Of a stretch of DNA of 64,000 bases, positions 8,605-18,129 are shown in pieces; position 1 is the stretch's first letter; each line of letters begins with the position of its first letter. This DNA is from an uncultured Lachnospiraceae bacterium (GTDB lineage: Bacteria; Bacillota; Clostridia; Lachnospirales; Lachnospiraceae): assembly GCA_947650005.1 (NCBI GenBank), contig CANSTU010000005.1, forward strand, positions 1-64,000, read 5' to 3'. A model generated the notes under the pieces. It was given only the letters and a program-made list of their open reading frames with translations, was not told the origin of the DNA and did no database searches. A program made the position numbers and the translations under genes.

Positions 8605-9315
8605 ATGAACTATGGAAAAACCGAGAAATATGATAAGGACTTTTTGGATGCCAATATGATGGGCCCCAACTCTATGATGATTCTGGAGGAGATTTTAGAA
8701 AAGGTACCGTTGAAAGCAGGAATGAGAGTGCTGGATTTAGGGTGCGGTATGGGTTTAACCTCTATTTTCTTAGCCAAGGAATACGGCGTACGGGTTTTTG
8801 CGCTGGATTTATGGGTATCTGCCACAGATAATTACAGACGTTTTCAAGAGATGGGGGTTGAAGGGGATATCGTCCCAATTCACGCAGACGCATTGGATAT
8901 GCCGTTTGCAGATGAGTTCTTTGATGCAGTTGTCAGTGTGGATTCCTATCATTATTTTGGAAATAACGATGGCTTTTTTCCGGAGAAGGTTCGTCCGCTG
9001 TTGAAGAAAAACGGGATGATAGCGATTGCATTTCCGGGAATGAAGCATGAGGTACAGGGCGATGTACCGGTAGATATGAAGCCGTATTGGGACGCGGAAG
9101 CGTTGTCAACGTGGCATTGTATGGATTGGTGGAGACCGAAATTTGAAAGAGAACTGGATCATTTGAAGATATGGGAATTGCGCAGTTTTCATGAAGCCTG
9201 GAATAGCTGGCTTGGCACGGATAACCCTTATGCGATAAATGATAGGGAAATGATTCGGAAGGACGATGGCCGATATATGAATTTGATCGGGATTACCGGA
9301 AGCTTAAAGGAATAG
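8605..9315 (+). CDS. Class I SAM-dependent methyltransferase
   Basis: A 236-residue protein with the class I methyltransferase signature: motif I 'VLDLGCGMGLTSIFLA' near residue 40, an acidic residue after strand beta2 (VFALDLW), then 'HADALDMPFADEFFDAVVSVDSYHYF'. It transfers a methyl group from SAM to an unidentified small molecule. Start ATG 8605 is preferred because AGGAAAGG (8587-8594) precedes it; the frame extends upstream without an SD. It is followed 42 nt later by the nucleotidyltransferase gene, possibly co-transcribed. Confidence 0.85.
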   Translation: MNYGKTEKYDKDFLDANMMGPNSMMILEEILEKVPLKAGMRVLDLGCGMGLTSIFLAKEYGVRVFALDLWVSATDNYRRFQEMGVEGDIVPIHADALDMPFADEFFDAVVSVDSYHYFGNNDGFFPEKVRPLLKKNGMIAIAFPGMKHEVQGDVPVDMKPYWDAEALSTWHCMDWWRPKFERELDHLKIWELRSFHEAWNSWLGTDNPYAINDREMIRKDDGRYMNLIGITGSLKE

Positions 9316-9357
9316 GAATCGCCGATAGGATGTCCGGTAAGGGAAAAGGGAGGCGGT

Positions 9358-10179
9358 ATGCAAGAGGGCGTATATGGGGAATGCCTGGAGAACATCGTAT
9401 GGTGTTGCAAACAGGTTTTCGGAGAGGAACTTACAGGCGTGTATCTTCATGGATCCCTGGCCATGGGATGTTTTAATCCAAAGAAAAGCGACCTGGATCT
9501 GATCGTTGTGGTCGGTCAGGAAATCACCATGGAGCAGAAAATAAGATTCCTGGAGGAGGTGGTGAGGCTGAACGGACAAGCTCCGGCAAAAGGGATTGAG
9601 TTGAGCGTGGTGAAGAAGGAATATTGTCAAAATTTTGTCCATCCGACGCCCTATGAGCTGCATTTTTCCAATGCGCACCTGCAATGGATCCAAGACGATC
9701 TTGAAGGATATGCGGAGCGGATGAGCGGGACGGACCGGGATCTGGCAGCACATTTTATGGTCATAACAAAACGGGGGATCACTCTGTGTGGAGAAAAAAT
9801 TGATAGGGTTTTCACACGGATTCCCAAGGATGCCTATATGGACAGCATCTGGTACGACATATCGGGCGCGGAGGAAGAGATTCGGCAAAATCCGGTCTAT
9901 GTGACGCTGAACTTGTGCAGGGCGGAGGCATTCCGGCGCGAAGGGGCGGTGCTTTCCAAGAAAGAGGGAGGGGAATGGGGGCTGGAAGAGCTTCCGGCCG
10001 CGTATCGGCCTCTGATTCGGGACGTCCTCAAAAGCTACAGTTCAAAGGGGGTGATGGAAGGGGATCGGCCGGAGCTTGTTAAATTCGCGAGATTTATGCT
10101 GGGGCTGATGCGGGGAGATTATGAGGAGGCGGCTAGAAAGAGTGAGCCGGTTAAAGCAGACAGACGGGAGGAAGCGTGA
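9358..10179 (+). CDS. Aminoglycoside-type nucleotidyltransferase (ANT(3'')/ANT(9)-like)
   Basis: A 273-residue protein with an N-terminal nucleotidyltransferase core (YLHGSLAMGCFNPKKSDLDLIVVV: the GS motif followed by D-x-D) and a C-terminal helical DUF4111-like domain. It resembles enzymes that adenylylate streptomycin or spectinomycin, but chromosomal homologues in Clostridia often have unproven activity, so resistance should not be assumed. GGGAGG (9348-9353) lies close before ATG 9358. It lies in a run of same-strand genes leading into the GH35 gene. Confidence 0.8.
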   Translation: MQEGVYGECLENIVWCCKQVFGEELTGVYLHGSLAMGCFNPKKSDLDLIVVVGQEITMEQKIRFLEEVVRLNGQAPAKGIELSVVKKEYCQNFVHPTPYELHFSNAHLQWIQDDLEGYAERMSGTDRDLAAHFMVITKRGITLCGEKIDRVFTRIPKDAYMDSIWYDISGAEEEIRQNPVYVTLNLCRAEAFRREGAVLSKKEGGEWGLEELPAAYRPLIRDVLKSYSSKGVMEGDRPELVKFARFMLGLMRGDYEEAARKSEPVKADRREEA

Positions 10180-10209
10180 AATCAGCGATTTCCTGATCTT
10201 GATTCGAAT

Positions 10210-10234
10210 GCTCGCCAAAGCGGGCGGATAGGAG
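10210..10234 (+). promoter_or_regulatory. Hairpin-SD element in front of the first GH35 gene
   Basis: GCTCGC (10210-10215), loop CAAA, GCGGGC (10220-10225), then GGATAGGAG with ATG five bases further on. A weaker upstream stem ATCAG/CTGAT (10181-10197) precedes it. The hairpin ends immediately before the SD, so its folding could affect ribosome access. Confidence 0.6.
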
Positions 10235-10239
10235 TTACG

Positions 10240-12033
10240 ATGGAAAACATAAAAAGAAGGTTTGAGATTAAAGACAGGTTCTATCTCGACGGAGAGCCGT
10301 TTCAGATTATATCGGGAGGAATTCATTATTTCCGGGTGTTGCCCGCATATTGGGAAGACAGGCTGAGGAAGCTAAAGAGCCTGGGATGCAATACGGTGGA
10401 AACCTATCTGCCCTGGAACCTGCATGAGCCCCAAAAAGGAAAGTTCGATTTCTACGGGGAAGGGCTGTGCGGGATGCTGGACATCGTATCCTTTGTGAAA
10501 AAGGCGCAGGAGCTGGGGTTATGGGTGATTCTGCGTCCGTCGCCCTATATCTGTGCGGAGTGGGACTTCGGAGGATTCCCGGCGTGGCTGCTTTGCGAGG
10601 AGGGAATTGAGCTGCGCACCAGGGACGAAGGATACCTAGGGTATGTAAGAGCCTATTATGATGCCCTGATGCCTCTGCTTGCCCCTTTGCAGATCGACCA
10701 GGGCGGCCCCGTTTTGATGATGCAGATTGAGAATGAATACGGTTCCTTCGGCAATGATAAAAAGTATCTGGAAGCGCTCCGGGATATGATGCGAGAGCGG
10801 GGAATTACGGTGCCGCTGTTTTCTTCGGACGGTCCGGAGGACAACATGCTCTCCAACACGAAAATAGAAGGGGTATTCCCCACGGCCAATTTTGGTTCAG
10901 GCGCAAAGGAAGCCTTTACTATCCTTAAAAAATATAACGACGGCGGCCCCTGTATGTGTACGGAATTCTGGATCGGATGGTTCGACGCCTGGAAGGATGA
11001 GGAGCATCATACAGGGGATCTGGAGGTGGCGGCAGGGGAGCTGGAGGACTTGCTCTCCCTGGGGAATCTGAACCTGTATATGTTCGAGGGCGGAACCAAT
11101 TTCGGCTTTATGAACGGTGCCAACTATGTGGAGCATGTGACGGCTGATGTGACTTCTTACGATTACGGCGCTCTTCTCACGGAGGATGGGCGGATTACGG
11201 AGAAATATCGGCGTTTCCAAGAGATTATCGCCAGGCATACGGGAAAAGAACTGGGCAAGATGCAGGAGACGGCTCCCTGGGAACGGACCGCCTATGGAAA
11301 GCTGGATGCGGTGCAGAAGGTGGGACTCTTCCAGGCTCTGTCCGACCTGGCGGAACCGGTGGAGAGCGTCTGCCCGAAATCCATGGAGCGGCTGGGGCAG
11401 AACTACGGTTATACGCTCTACTCCACCAGCTTGCATACAGAAAACAGCCTGAAGAGCCTGCGTTTTTATCAGGCCAATGACAGGGCCATCGTCTTTGCAG
11501 ACGGGAAGAAGGTGCTCACCGCCATGGATCGGGAGTTGCTGCAGAGACATGAGATAGAGGAAGTTTCGGGAGAAAAGATCCGTTTGGATATCCTGACTGA
11601 AAACCTAGGCAGAGTGAATTACGGCCCCATGATGAATTGGCAGCGGAAGGGAATTGACGGCTGTGTGCTGATCAATGATCGGTTCTCCCAACATGGATGG
11701 CAGCAGTATTGCCTGCCGCTTGACAATCTGGATCGGCTGGATTATACGAAGGGCTATGAAGAGGGGATGCCGGGCTTTTATCGTTTCCTTTTGCAGGTAG
11801 AGGAGATTGGGGATACCTTCCTGGATTTCTCCGGATGGGGAAAGGGCTGCGCTTTCGTGAACGGATTCAATTTAGGAAGATTTTGGGAGGTCGGGCCGCA
11901 GAGGCGGCTGTATCTGCCGGGAGCTCTGCTGCGTAAGGGGGAGAACGAAATCATCCTGTTTGAAACGGAAGGAAAGGCGACAGGCAGCATCGAGCTCGCG
12001 TCGGAACCGGATTTAGGGCCTATGAAGGGATGA
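10240..12033 (+). CDS. GH35 beta-galactosidase
   Basis: A 597-residue glycoside hydrolase of family 35. The TIM-barrel start 'GGIHYFRVLPAYWEDRLRKLKSLGCNTVETYLPWNLHEP' is characteristic. The acid/base Glu is in 'MQIENEYGSF' (~residue 165) and the nucleophile Glu in 'CTEFWIGWFDAW' (~residue 240). C-terminal beta domains complete the fold. There is no signal peptide, so it acts in the cytoplasm on beta-galactosides that have been imported. SD AGGAG (10230-10234) belongs to the hairpin-SD element. A terminator follows at 12051. Confidence 0.93.
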   Translation: MENIKRRFEIKDRFYLDGEPFQIISGGIHYFRVLPAYWEDRLRKLKSLGCNTVETYLPWNLHEPQKGKFDFYGEGLCGMLDIVSFVKKAQELGLWVILRPSPYICAEWDFGGFPAWLLCEEGIELRTRDEGYLGYVRAYYDALMPLLAPLQIDQGGPVLMMQIENEYGSFGNDKKYLEALRDMMRERGITVPLFSSDGPEDNMLSNTKIEGVFPTANFGSGAKEAFTILKKYNDGGPCMCTEFWIGWFDAWKDEEHHTGDLEVAAGELEDLLSLGNLNLYMFEGGTNFGFMNGANYVEHVTADVTSYDYGALLTEDGRITEKYRRFQEIIARHTGKELGKMQETAPWERTAYGKLDAVQKVGLFQALSDLAEPVESVCPKSMERLGQNYGYTLYSTSLHTENSLKSLRFYQANDRAIVFADGKKVLTAMDRELLQRHEIEEVSGEKIRLDILTENLGRVNYGPMMNWQRKGIDGCVLINDRFSQHGWQQYCLPLDNLDRLDYTKGYEEGMPGFYRFLLQVEEIGDTFLDFSGWGKGCAFVNGFNLGRFWEVGPQRRLYLPGALLRKGENEIILFETEGKATGSIELASEPDLGPMKG

Positions 12034-12050
12034 TGGATGTATGAATAGGC

Positions 12051-12079
12051 GGGCTGTCGCATATTGCGGCAGCCCTTTT
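12051..12079 (+). terminator. Rho-independent terminator after the first GH35 gene
   Basis: GGGCTGTCGC (12051-12060) pairs with GCGGCAGCCC (12066-12075) over ten positions (one G-T wobble), with a five-base loop and TTTT directly after. It lies 18 nt past the stop codon at 12033 and separates the two GH35 genes into two units. Confidence 0.8.
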
Positions 12080-12220
12080 GAAATGTGAATCGGCCGCAAT
12101 CATTGAAACAGCCGCTTCGCATACCCGTCAGAAACGCTTCGTATCGATGGGGCGGGTGTCTGCGGGGGACGGGAGCAGTGCCAAAGGGCATTTGCTAAGT
12201 AAATTGAGATGGCATACGGA

Positions 12221-12249
12221 TTGATTCTAGAATGGATTGAATATAGAAT
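12221..12249 (+). promoter_or_regulatory. Candidate sigma-A promoter of the second GH35 gene
   Basis: -35 TTGATT (12221-12226), a 17-bp spacer, -10 TAGAAT (12244-12249), about 65 nt before the start codon. The transcript would begin near 12257 and would carry the hairpin-SD element as its short leader. Confidence 0.5.
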
Positions 12250-12272
12250 AGAGAAGAGAGAAGGAGTTCACC

Positions 12273-12309
12273 CCTGATTGGTACGCGCGCCAGAGCGCGC
12301 AGATGGGAG
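12273..12309 (+). promoter_or_regulatory. Hairpin-SD element in front of the second GH35 gene
   Basis: CCTGATT (12273-12279) is followed by a perfect hairpin GCGCGC-CAGA-GCGCGC (12285-12300) and AGATGGGAG, with SD GGGAG at 12305-12309 and ATG at 12315. Compared with the GCCCGC/GCGGGC copies, both arms have changed together, so pairing is kept. Confidence 0.65.
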
Positions 12310-12314
12310 AAGCA

Positions 12315-14921
12315 ATGGAAAAGATCATAATGGACGGAAATGGAATTTTAATCGACGGGGAGTATCGCACGCTGTTGGCGTCTTCCCTCTTTTATTTCCG
12401 GATTCCCAGGGAGCGGTGGAATGACAGGATGCTGCTGTTAAAAGCTGCGGGTTATCATGCCATCGACGTCTATTTCCCGTGGAATTATCATGAGACGGCG
12501 CCCGGAAGCTGGGATTTTACGGATAACCGGGATGTGGAAGAATTCTTACGGCTTGCGCAGGCCAACGGGCTCTTTGTCATTGCCCGTCCCGGCCCCTATA
12601 TCTGTTCGGAATGGGATGGAGGCGCCATCCCTGCCTGGCTTTGGGAAAAGGGGATTGCCGTTCGGCAGGACGATCCAGCATTCCTTAGAGAAATCGGCAA
12701 CTGGTATGCGCATATCCTTCCAGTCCTTGCCCGATACCAAATCGGGGAGGGCGGTACGGTGATCTGCATGCAGATTGAAAATGAGCTGGATTTTTACAAC
12801 TGCATAAGTCCGGTCAGCTACATGGAAAAGCTGAAAGGGATGGCGGAAGAACTGGGCATGAAGGTTCCGCTGTTCTACTGTTGCGGCCAGAACGACCTGT
12901 TGCGCGCAGGAGGTCTGACGCCCGGACTGTATACGGCTTTCAATGTATATGAGCAGGGAGAGAATCCCAACCTGGAGGAACGCGGCTTCCATCTCTACGC
13001 TTCCGTCAAGGAAAGGGATATGCCCTTCCTCATAACGGAAACCAACCGGGAGCACGGTTTCCTAAAAAGGCTGCTCGCCTGCGGGGCCAGGCTGCTTAGC
13101 CCGTATAACCAGACCGCGGGCTGTACAATGGATTTTTACAACGGGATTACGAACTGGGGGCCGCCGGAAAATCCGATGGCTCTCATGGCGTCGGATTATG
13201 ATTTTACTTCCATGATCGGTTCTGCGGGAGAGGTGAACGGACAGTTCCTGGAGGCGCGGCTGCTTTCGGGGTTGATAGGCAGCCTGGGAAAAAGTCTTGC
13301 TACGGCACGTCCCATGCAGGCCTGTGGCGTACGCCTTCATTCCGAAAATTCGGTGAATGCGCTCCTTCCTACCCTCTGTCTGCCGGAGGGGGAGCTTCTG
13401 GCGGTTTCTAATCTGGGCTCAGCAGGAAGCGTAACCCTGACGGCGGATGGCGGGGCGGAGCCCATAAAATTGGAGATTCATATGGAAGAGACACAAACAC
13501 GGCTTCTGCCATGGCGCTTCCGTGTGTCCGCAGGATGTGAAATCCGATATTGTAATTATGAGATCGGCTGGATAGACAGGCGGCCGGGAGAGACGCGGGT
13601 ATGCCTGTATGGCTCCGGCCCTCTGGAATGTGCTCTTCTCGGTGAAGATGGGGAGATGCACATTTCCCGGAGCGATATGGCGGAGCCGGTTCACTTTGTC
13701 TGCGGAAAGACGGCCTTTGTAGCCGGGAGCCTGGAAAGCATGGGAGCCGGCCATATTCCGGGGCTGCCTGATCTCAAATGCGGGCTTTCCTCTCAGCGAA
13801 AGGAAGGAAAAATAGAGGCATTGTCCATATCCGGCGGCGTTCTTGCGGGGAAGGAGTGCAGAAAAATGGAGATTGCTCCCATGGAAAAAATGGGACAATA
13901 TCGCGGGATCGGCCACTATCGGATTACGGTTCCCAGGTCAGGGCAATATCTGCTGGTAAAAGCTGCGGATCTGATTACGATTGACGATGGAAATGGGGCG
14001 GAGAGCTTCTATTCCAATGGCGGATGCAAGATCTGTGATTTTCGGGAGGGGGAGGTGGATCTTTTCACCGAAATATGGGGACACAGCAATTTTGATGACA
14101 TCCGATGTGCAAGCCTGCACATGGGTTCGCTGAAAGGGATCGAAAAGGTAGTAGAAATCAGACGCAGGGAAGATATCAGCGCAAGCTGGCTGATGGACTC
14201 GGATGAAATGCCCTGGGGGGATACCTGCTTTTTCCGCCATTCTCCCTATAATATCATTTCGGGGATCGACGGTTATAACCGCGCCCTTTCTCCTGTGTTA
14301 ACCATGTATACGAGATACGTGGAATCCGGGCCTGAAGAGGATGCGCTTTTCCTGCATTTTGAAAAGGCAGACTGTCTTATTGGAGTCTATGTGAACAACC
14401 GTTATGTGGGGAGAATTGAAAAGGACAACCCATATCTGGATTTGAGCGACTGGGCGGGCAGAGGCCGTATGGAGATTACGGTACGGATCCTGCGTAGATA
14501 CCATACGGATCAGGCTGGAAAAGTAACGCTGCTCGGCGGGAAACGGATCAGGGACTGCCTGTATGGGGAAGCGGCCTGTGTGGAAGATGGTGAAAAGAAG
14601 AGCTCTGCCCTGCCGTTTTCCATGAAGCAGGGGGAAAATGGGGTTCTTTGGCTCACACTGGATCCGCAAACTGCGGGAGATGTTAAGCTGTTTCTGAAAG
14701 GAAGGGATATGAAGCTGACCCTATATGCCGGAGGCCATGTGGCGGGACGGATCCTGCTTCCTCAGGAGGATATGCCCGTGGTGGCCGGAGGCCGGCGGGA
14801 CGTGGTCTATTTGTGCAAAGAGTGGCTGAGAAAGGATCCTGTGAAAATCTGGTGTCAGGCGACGGGGAAGAATCCGCTCCTGGAGGAAATCCGGGTGGAA
14901 GAATATACTCCGGTCGTGTAA
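12315..14921 (+). CDS. Large GH35-family glycoside hydrolase (beta-galactosidase-like)
   Basis: An 868-residue protein, longer than the neighbouring GH35 enzyme. The N-terminal barrel has 'WNDRMLLLKAAGYHAIDVYFPWNYHE' and 'ARPGPYICSEWDGGAIPAWL'. The acid/base Glu lies in 'MQIENELDF' and the likely nucleophile in 'FLITETNREHG'. The C-terminal ~500 residues are beta-rich accessory domains. No signal peptide is seen. The nucleophile region deviates from the usual T-E-F/Y-W, so substrate preference may differ from classical beta-galactosidases. ATG 12315 is chosen over 12303, which overlaps the SD GGGAG. It ends at a strong terminator. Confidence 0.88.
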   Translation: MEKIIMDGNGILIDGEYRTLLASSLFYFRIPRERWNDRMLLLKAAGYHAIDVYFPWNYHETAPGSWDFTDNRDVEEFLRLAQANGLFVIARPGPYICSEWDGGAIPAWLWEKGIAVRQDDPAFLREIGNWYAHILPVLARYQIGEGGTVICMQIENELDFYNCISPVSYMEKLKGMAEELGMKVPLFYCCGQNDLLRAGGLTPGLYTAFNVYEQGENPNLEERGFHLYASVKERDMPFLITETNREHGFLKRLLACGARLLSPYNQTAGCTMDFYNGITNWGPPENPMALMASDYDFTSMIGSAGEVNGQFLEARLLSGLIGSLGKSLATARPMQACGVRLHSENSVNALLPTLCLPEGELLAVSNLGSAGSVTLTADGGAEPIKLEIHMEETQTRLLPWRFRVSAGCEIRYCNYEIGWIDRRPGETRVCLYGSGPLECALLGEDGEMHISRSDMAEPVHFVCGKTAFVAGSLESMGAGHIPGLPDLKCGLSSQRKEGKIEALSISGGVLAGKECRKMEIAPMEKMGQYRGIGHYRITVPRSGQYLLVKAADLITIDDGNGAESFYSNGGCKICDFREGEVDLFTEIWGHSNFDDIRCASLHMGSLKGIEKVVEIRRREDISASWLMDSDEMPWGDTCFFRHSPYNIISGIDGYNRALSPVLTMYTRYVESGPEEDALFLHFEKADCLIGVYVNNRYVGRIEKDNPYLDLSDWAGRGRMEITVRILRRYHTDQAGKVTLLGGKRIRDCLYGEAACVEDGEKKSSALPFSMKQGENGVLWLTLDPQTAGDVKLFLKGRDMKLTLYAGGHVAGRILLPQEDMPVVAGGRRDVVYLCKEWLRKDPVKIWCQATGKNPLLEEIRVEEYTPVV

Positions 14922-14996
14922 AAAACGTTGTTTCCCCGGTAGGAACTGCAGGGTTGGCGGGGACTCTGGTTATAGTGGAAGAAAACCGTTTCAAAG

Positions 14997-15035
14997 ATCG
15001 GATATTCTGCCGTTTGCGGCGGGATATCCGATTTT
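14997..15035 (+). terminator. Rho-independent terminator after the second GH35 gene
   Basis: ATCGGATAT (14997-15005) pairs perfectly with ATATCCGAT (15024-15032), with an inner GCCG/CGGC stem, then TTTT. It sits ~75 nt after the stop codon. It could also serve the converging minus-strand XRE gene, although T-richness is better on the plus strand. Confidence 0.8.
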
Positions 15036-15081
15036 CGGCTGACGTGACAAAAGTCAAATATCTGTAGGTTTCCCCTTTTTC

Positions 15082-15285
15082 CTATTTCTCATCGCTTAAT
15101 CCCACCAGATAATCCAGAGAGACGCAGTAATATCTTGCGAGGATAATGGCATAGGAAAGAGGCAGCTCCCGTGTGCCTTTCTCGTAACGGCGATAAACCT
15201 CACGCTTGCAGGTGAGGATATTGGCGACCTGCTGCTGGGTTAAGTCTGCGTCAGTTCTTAAATCCTCTAATCGTTTGAAGTACAA
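15082..15285 (-). CDS. Small XRE-family HTH regulator
   Basis: A 67-residue protein that is little more than an XRE helix-turn-helix (LTQQQVANILTCKREVYRRYEKG, then ELPLSYAIILARYYCVSLDYLVGLSDEK). It starts with TTG at 15285; GGAG lies about 10 nt upstream. Proteins of this type are DNA-binding repressors or activators of nearby genes. An inverted repeat at 15343-15362 between it and the secreted-protein gene could be its operator. Confidence 0.85.
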   Translation of the reverse strand: MYFKRLEDLRTDADLTQQQVANILTCKREVYRRYEKGTRELPLSYAIILARYYCVSLDYLVGLSDEK

Positions 15286-15342
15286 ATGGATCTCATCTCC
15301 TCATGGATGATGTTACCATTCGGTGGCATGGAGAATAAAAAA

Positions 15343-15362
15343 ATGCCACTAAATGGTGGCAT
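15343..15362. promoter_or_regulatory. Possible operator: inverted repeat ATGCCAC/GTGGCAT
   Basis: ATGCCAC (15343-15349) and GTGGCAT (15356-15362) form a palindrome, and a related half-site GGTGGCAT lies near 15321-15328. Repeated half-sites between a small XRE gene and a divergent secreted-protein gene suggest regulator binding; no direct evidence. Confidence 0.35.
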
Positions 15363-15505
15363 TATGCCCAATACTGTGAATATTCCATTATGATAAATAC
15401 GATAATGTTCCAGCAAGGGCTGGGCAGCGGGAGATATTCATTCCGCAGGCATGGACCTGTGGGTGAATATAAATTTCATGCGATAAGCAAGAGGAGGAAT
15501 GAAAC

Positions 15506-16162
15506 ATGATCAAAAGCAAGTCACTGAAGAAAGTACTGGCGGCAGCGCTGGCCATGAGCCTTGTTATGGCTCCGGTAGTGGGTGTGAATGCGTCCACGAA
15601 CAACAATGCGCCGGCAGGCGATTCCGGCAGTTCCGCCACGGTTGAGCAGGTTGTGGAAGCTCCGAGAACGAGCACTGTATCCGCTGGAGGAAGGGTACTG
15701 ACAAGTACAGTCAGAGGCGTGTACATGTCAGTGAAGATTCCCGGAACCGTTGTGGTTACGGACAAGGCTACCTTAGCAGCCGGCTATGGCTTGGGCGCTG
15801 GGGAAACCCCTTATGTAAGGGTGTATGATATCACGGAAAAGAGCAGCCCGGCTGCAATGGCCAGCATCAATGCGATTGCAGGCGCCATCGGCGGAAACGT
15901 GGTAGGAACCGTAAATCTTGAGCTTGGAAAGATGGCAGGCGGCAAGTTCTCTCTGCTGGCTCAGGGCGGAGCTCCCATCAGCATGGTATTCGGTATTCCG
16001 AAGAATGCAGTTCGTCCTGGCTATGCTTATGCAATGATCTGCGTGCGTCCCGGCGGAGCTTATGAGATCCTGCCTGATCTGGACACGGATCCCAACACCG
16101 TTACCTTCAATACCACAGGCGGCCTGGGCGCATATGCCATCGTTGCATATCCTGCCGCTTAA
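15506..16162 (+). CDS. Secreted protein of unknown function
   Basis: A 218-residue protein with a clear signal peptide (basic MIKSKSLKKV, hydrophobic core LAAALAMSLVMAPVVG, probable cleavage after VNA). The mature part is rich in Gly, Ala and Val and predicted mainly beta; it has no cysteine pair or LPxTG anchor. I do not recognise a domain. SD AAGAGGAGG (15489-15497) supports the start. It is probably transcribed alone from the gap after the XRE gene. Confidence 0.7.
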   Translation: MIKSKSLKKVLAAALAMSLVMAPVVGVNASTNNNAPAGDSGSSATVEQVVEAPRTSTVSAGGRVLTSTVRGVYMSVKIPGTVVVTDKATLAAGYGLGAGETPYVRVYDITEKSSPAAMASINAIAGAIGGNVVGTVNLELGKMAGGKFSLLAQGGAPISMVFGIPKNAVRPGYAYAMICVRPGGAYEILPDLDTDPNTVTFNTTGGLGAYAIVAYPAA

Positions 16163-16201
16163 TGTAAGGTGTGTCCATAAAAAGTGAATCATACAGGGAA
16201 G

Positions 16202-16242
16202 CTGGGAGAGGATCGGCGGATAATTCTGTGGTCTCCTCCCAG
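16202..16242 (+). terminator. Possible hairpin terminator after the secreted-protein gene
   Basis: CTGGGAG (16202-16208) pairs with CTCCCAG (16236-16242), followed only by TATTT. The loop is long (27 nt) and the T-run weak, so termination would be partial at best. Confidence 0.3.
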
Positions 16243-16262
16243 TATTTCCGTAAGGATGGCCT

Positions 16263-18077
16263 ATGGATCTGAAACGAGATGAAAAAAAGGCGGCCCTATA
16301 TCTGGCAGCGCAGATGCTTCTGTGCTTCTGTCTGTGTCAGTATGGGTTGCAGAGGATATTCGGGTTTAGTCTGTTTCCAGACGAATTCGGATATTGGGCT
16401 CCGGCAGCAAAACTATTGGGATGGGACTGGTCAGAAACGGTTTCTCTGGGATCTTACTACTCTTTTGGCTACAGTCTGATTTTGACACCGATCCTTTCTT
16501 TTGTAAAGGATTCCATTACGGCCTATCGGGCTGCGGTGGTTATAAACATGCTTTTGATGTGCATCAGCCTGGGGCTGATGAACCGGCTGATCAGAAAAGT
16601 CTTTCCGGACATGGAAAGCCCGGCGGCGGCTCTTGTAAGCGGGATTGCAGTGCTGTACCCAGCATGGATTTTCTATGTACAGATGACTATGACGGAAGCG
16701 CTGCTGTTATTTCTTTATCTTTTAATTTGTAATCTGTTCTTTCATTTATTTGAAAAACCTGGGGCGTTTACCGCCATAGCGTTGGCGGCAGCCCTTATTT
16801 ATATATATCTGGTACATATGCGCGGCATTGGGACGCTGGCGGCAGGAGGGGCTGTTCTCGCTCTGGAATGCTGGCGAAATCAAAACAGAGAAGCGAAGAA
16901 AAGGATTTTGACCGTATTGTTTTTAATGGCTTGTCTGTTTGCTGCCGGCCTGGGTATGAAGGAGCTACTCATCGACGGGTTATACCAATGGGCAGATGCT
17001 GGGACGCTTGGGGTTAACGATTATTCCGGACAATGGGAAAAAGTAAGGTTTCTGTGCAGCGCTAAGGGCATTCTCTTTTTTTTGCTTGGCCTGGCGGGAA
17101 AGCTTCTGTATCTCGGAGTATCGACCTATGGCTTGGCCTGGCGTGGTCTGTGGTATGCAGGAAAAAGGGCGTGGAAGAGCCTAAAGGAAAAAGATTCAAA
17201 TCCCATCTGGATCTTTCTTTTTCTGGCATCGGCTGCACAGCTGGGCGTTACTGTGATCTATACGCTCCGGAGTGTAGATGAGGGAAATGACCGCCTGGAT
17301 CTGTTCGTACACGGCCGTTACTGTGAACTCATTATCCCGCTTCTGATCGCATTGGGAATCCGGCAGATTCTGGACAGCGGCAGGCTATGGCGCCAAACCG
17401 GCTTGATGGCTGCCGGTATGACCTTCTTCACCTATTTGGCTGCTGGCCGGGCCGGACAGCTGGAAATGGACAACATACACGGCTATTTTATGATTGGAAT
17501 GAGCTACCTGCTGGATGAGGAAAAGGCGGATCCTGTGCTCTTCCTATGGAAAGCATTGGGATTGGGGATCCTGTTCATGGTGCTGGTAAGCGCGCTGGCC
17601 GATATCTACAGGAAGAAATTCCCCTCTCTGGAATGGGCGTTGCTGCCGCTTTTGGCGCTACAGGTCATTCTGGGGATACAGGCCAGTGAGCATTATGTAT
17701 ATATTGGGAATTCCTATGGATATATGGATATCCAGGTGGCCGATAAACTGAAAACTGTGCTGGAAGAGGAAGGGAATGAGGGAAAAGGGCGGATCATCCA
17801 CCTCTATGAAGGCGATACCCCATATATCGAACAGATCCAGTTCCGGCTGAGGGATACGCAGATAGAAATCTGGAATGTGCAGGGCATAGGAAGCGGCGAT
17901 GAAACGATTGTCGCGGCTTCCTGTGAGGCGCAGATAGAAACGGTTTTGGATAGATTAAGGCCAGAAGATAAGGTAATCTCGGGGGCGGAAAGCAGCTGGA
18001 ACGGCTATTTGGAGGAATTGTATGGGCTGGATTGGAACTCCGGGCATTTGTGTCTGTACTATAACAGGAATGCGTAA
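16263..18077 (+). CDS. Polytopic membrane protein, GT-C (family 39-like) glycosyltransferase
   Basis: A 604-residue protein with about 11-12 hydrophobic segments and a soluble C-terminal tail (~residues 500-604). The N-terminal loop contains 'FPDEFGYWAPAAKLLGWDW', resembling the acidic D-E loop of GT-C enzymes such as PMT/ArnT that move sugars from polyprenyl-phosphate donors. It shares this loop and overall layout with the gene at 29471, so the two are paralogues. It opens the surface-polysaccharide locus and is followed by a DPM1/GtrB-like transferase that could make its lipid-linked donor. Confidence 0.7.
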   Translation: MDLKRDEKKAALYLAAQMLLCFCLCQYGLQRIFGFSLFPDEFGYWAPAAKLLGWDWSETVSLGSYYSFGYSLILTPILSFVKDSITAYRAAVVINMLLMCISLGLMNRLIRKVFPDMESPAAALVSGIAVLYPAWIFYVQMTMTEALLLFLYLLICNLFFHLFEKPGAFTAIALAAALIYIYLVHMRGIGTLAAGGAVLALECWRNQNREAKKRILTVLFLMACLFAAGLGMKELLIDGLYQWADAGTLGVNDYSGQWEKVRFLCSAKGILFFLLGLAGKLLYLGVSTYGLAWRGLWYAGKRAWKSLKEKDSNPIWIFLFLASAAQLGVTVIYTLRSVDEGNDRLDLFVHGRYCELIIPLLIALGIRQILDSGRLWRQTGLMAAGMTFFTYLAAGRAGQLEMDNIHGYFMIGMSYLLDEEKADPVLFLWKALGLGILFMVLVSALADIYRKKFPSLEWALLPLLALQVILGIQASEHYVYIGNSYGYMDIQVADKLKTVLEEEGNEGKGRIIHLYEGDTPYIEQIQFRLRDTQIEIWNVQGIGSGDETIVAASCEAQIETVLDRLRPEDKVISGAESSWNGYLEELYGLDWNSGHLCLYYNRNA

Positions 18078-18129
18078 ACAGGGGCAATCTTTTTGATTGC
18101 GTATGCATCTTGTACACAGATGATATCAT

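Noticed and set aside
9358..10179. Calling this gene an active spectinomycin/streptomycin resistance gene
   Set aside because: Only fold-level resemblance is visible; chromosomal relatives often lack shown resistance.
16900..17120. T8 run in the first GT-C gene as another slippage site
   Set aside because: The frame is intact through it and similar A/T runs are common in the window.
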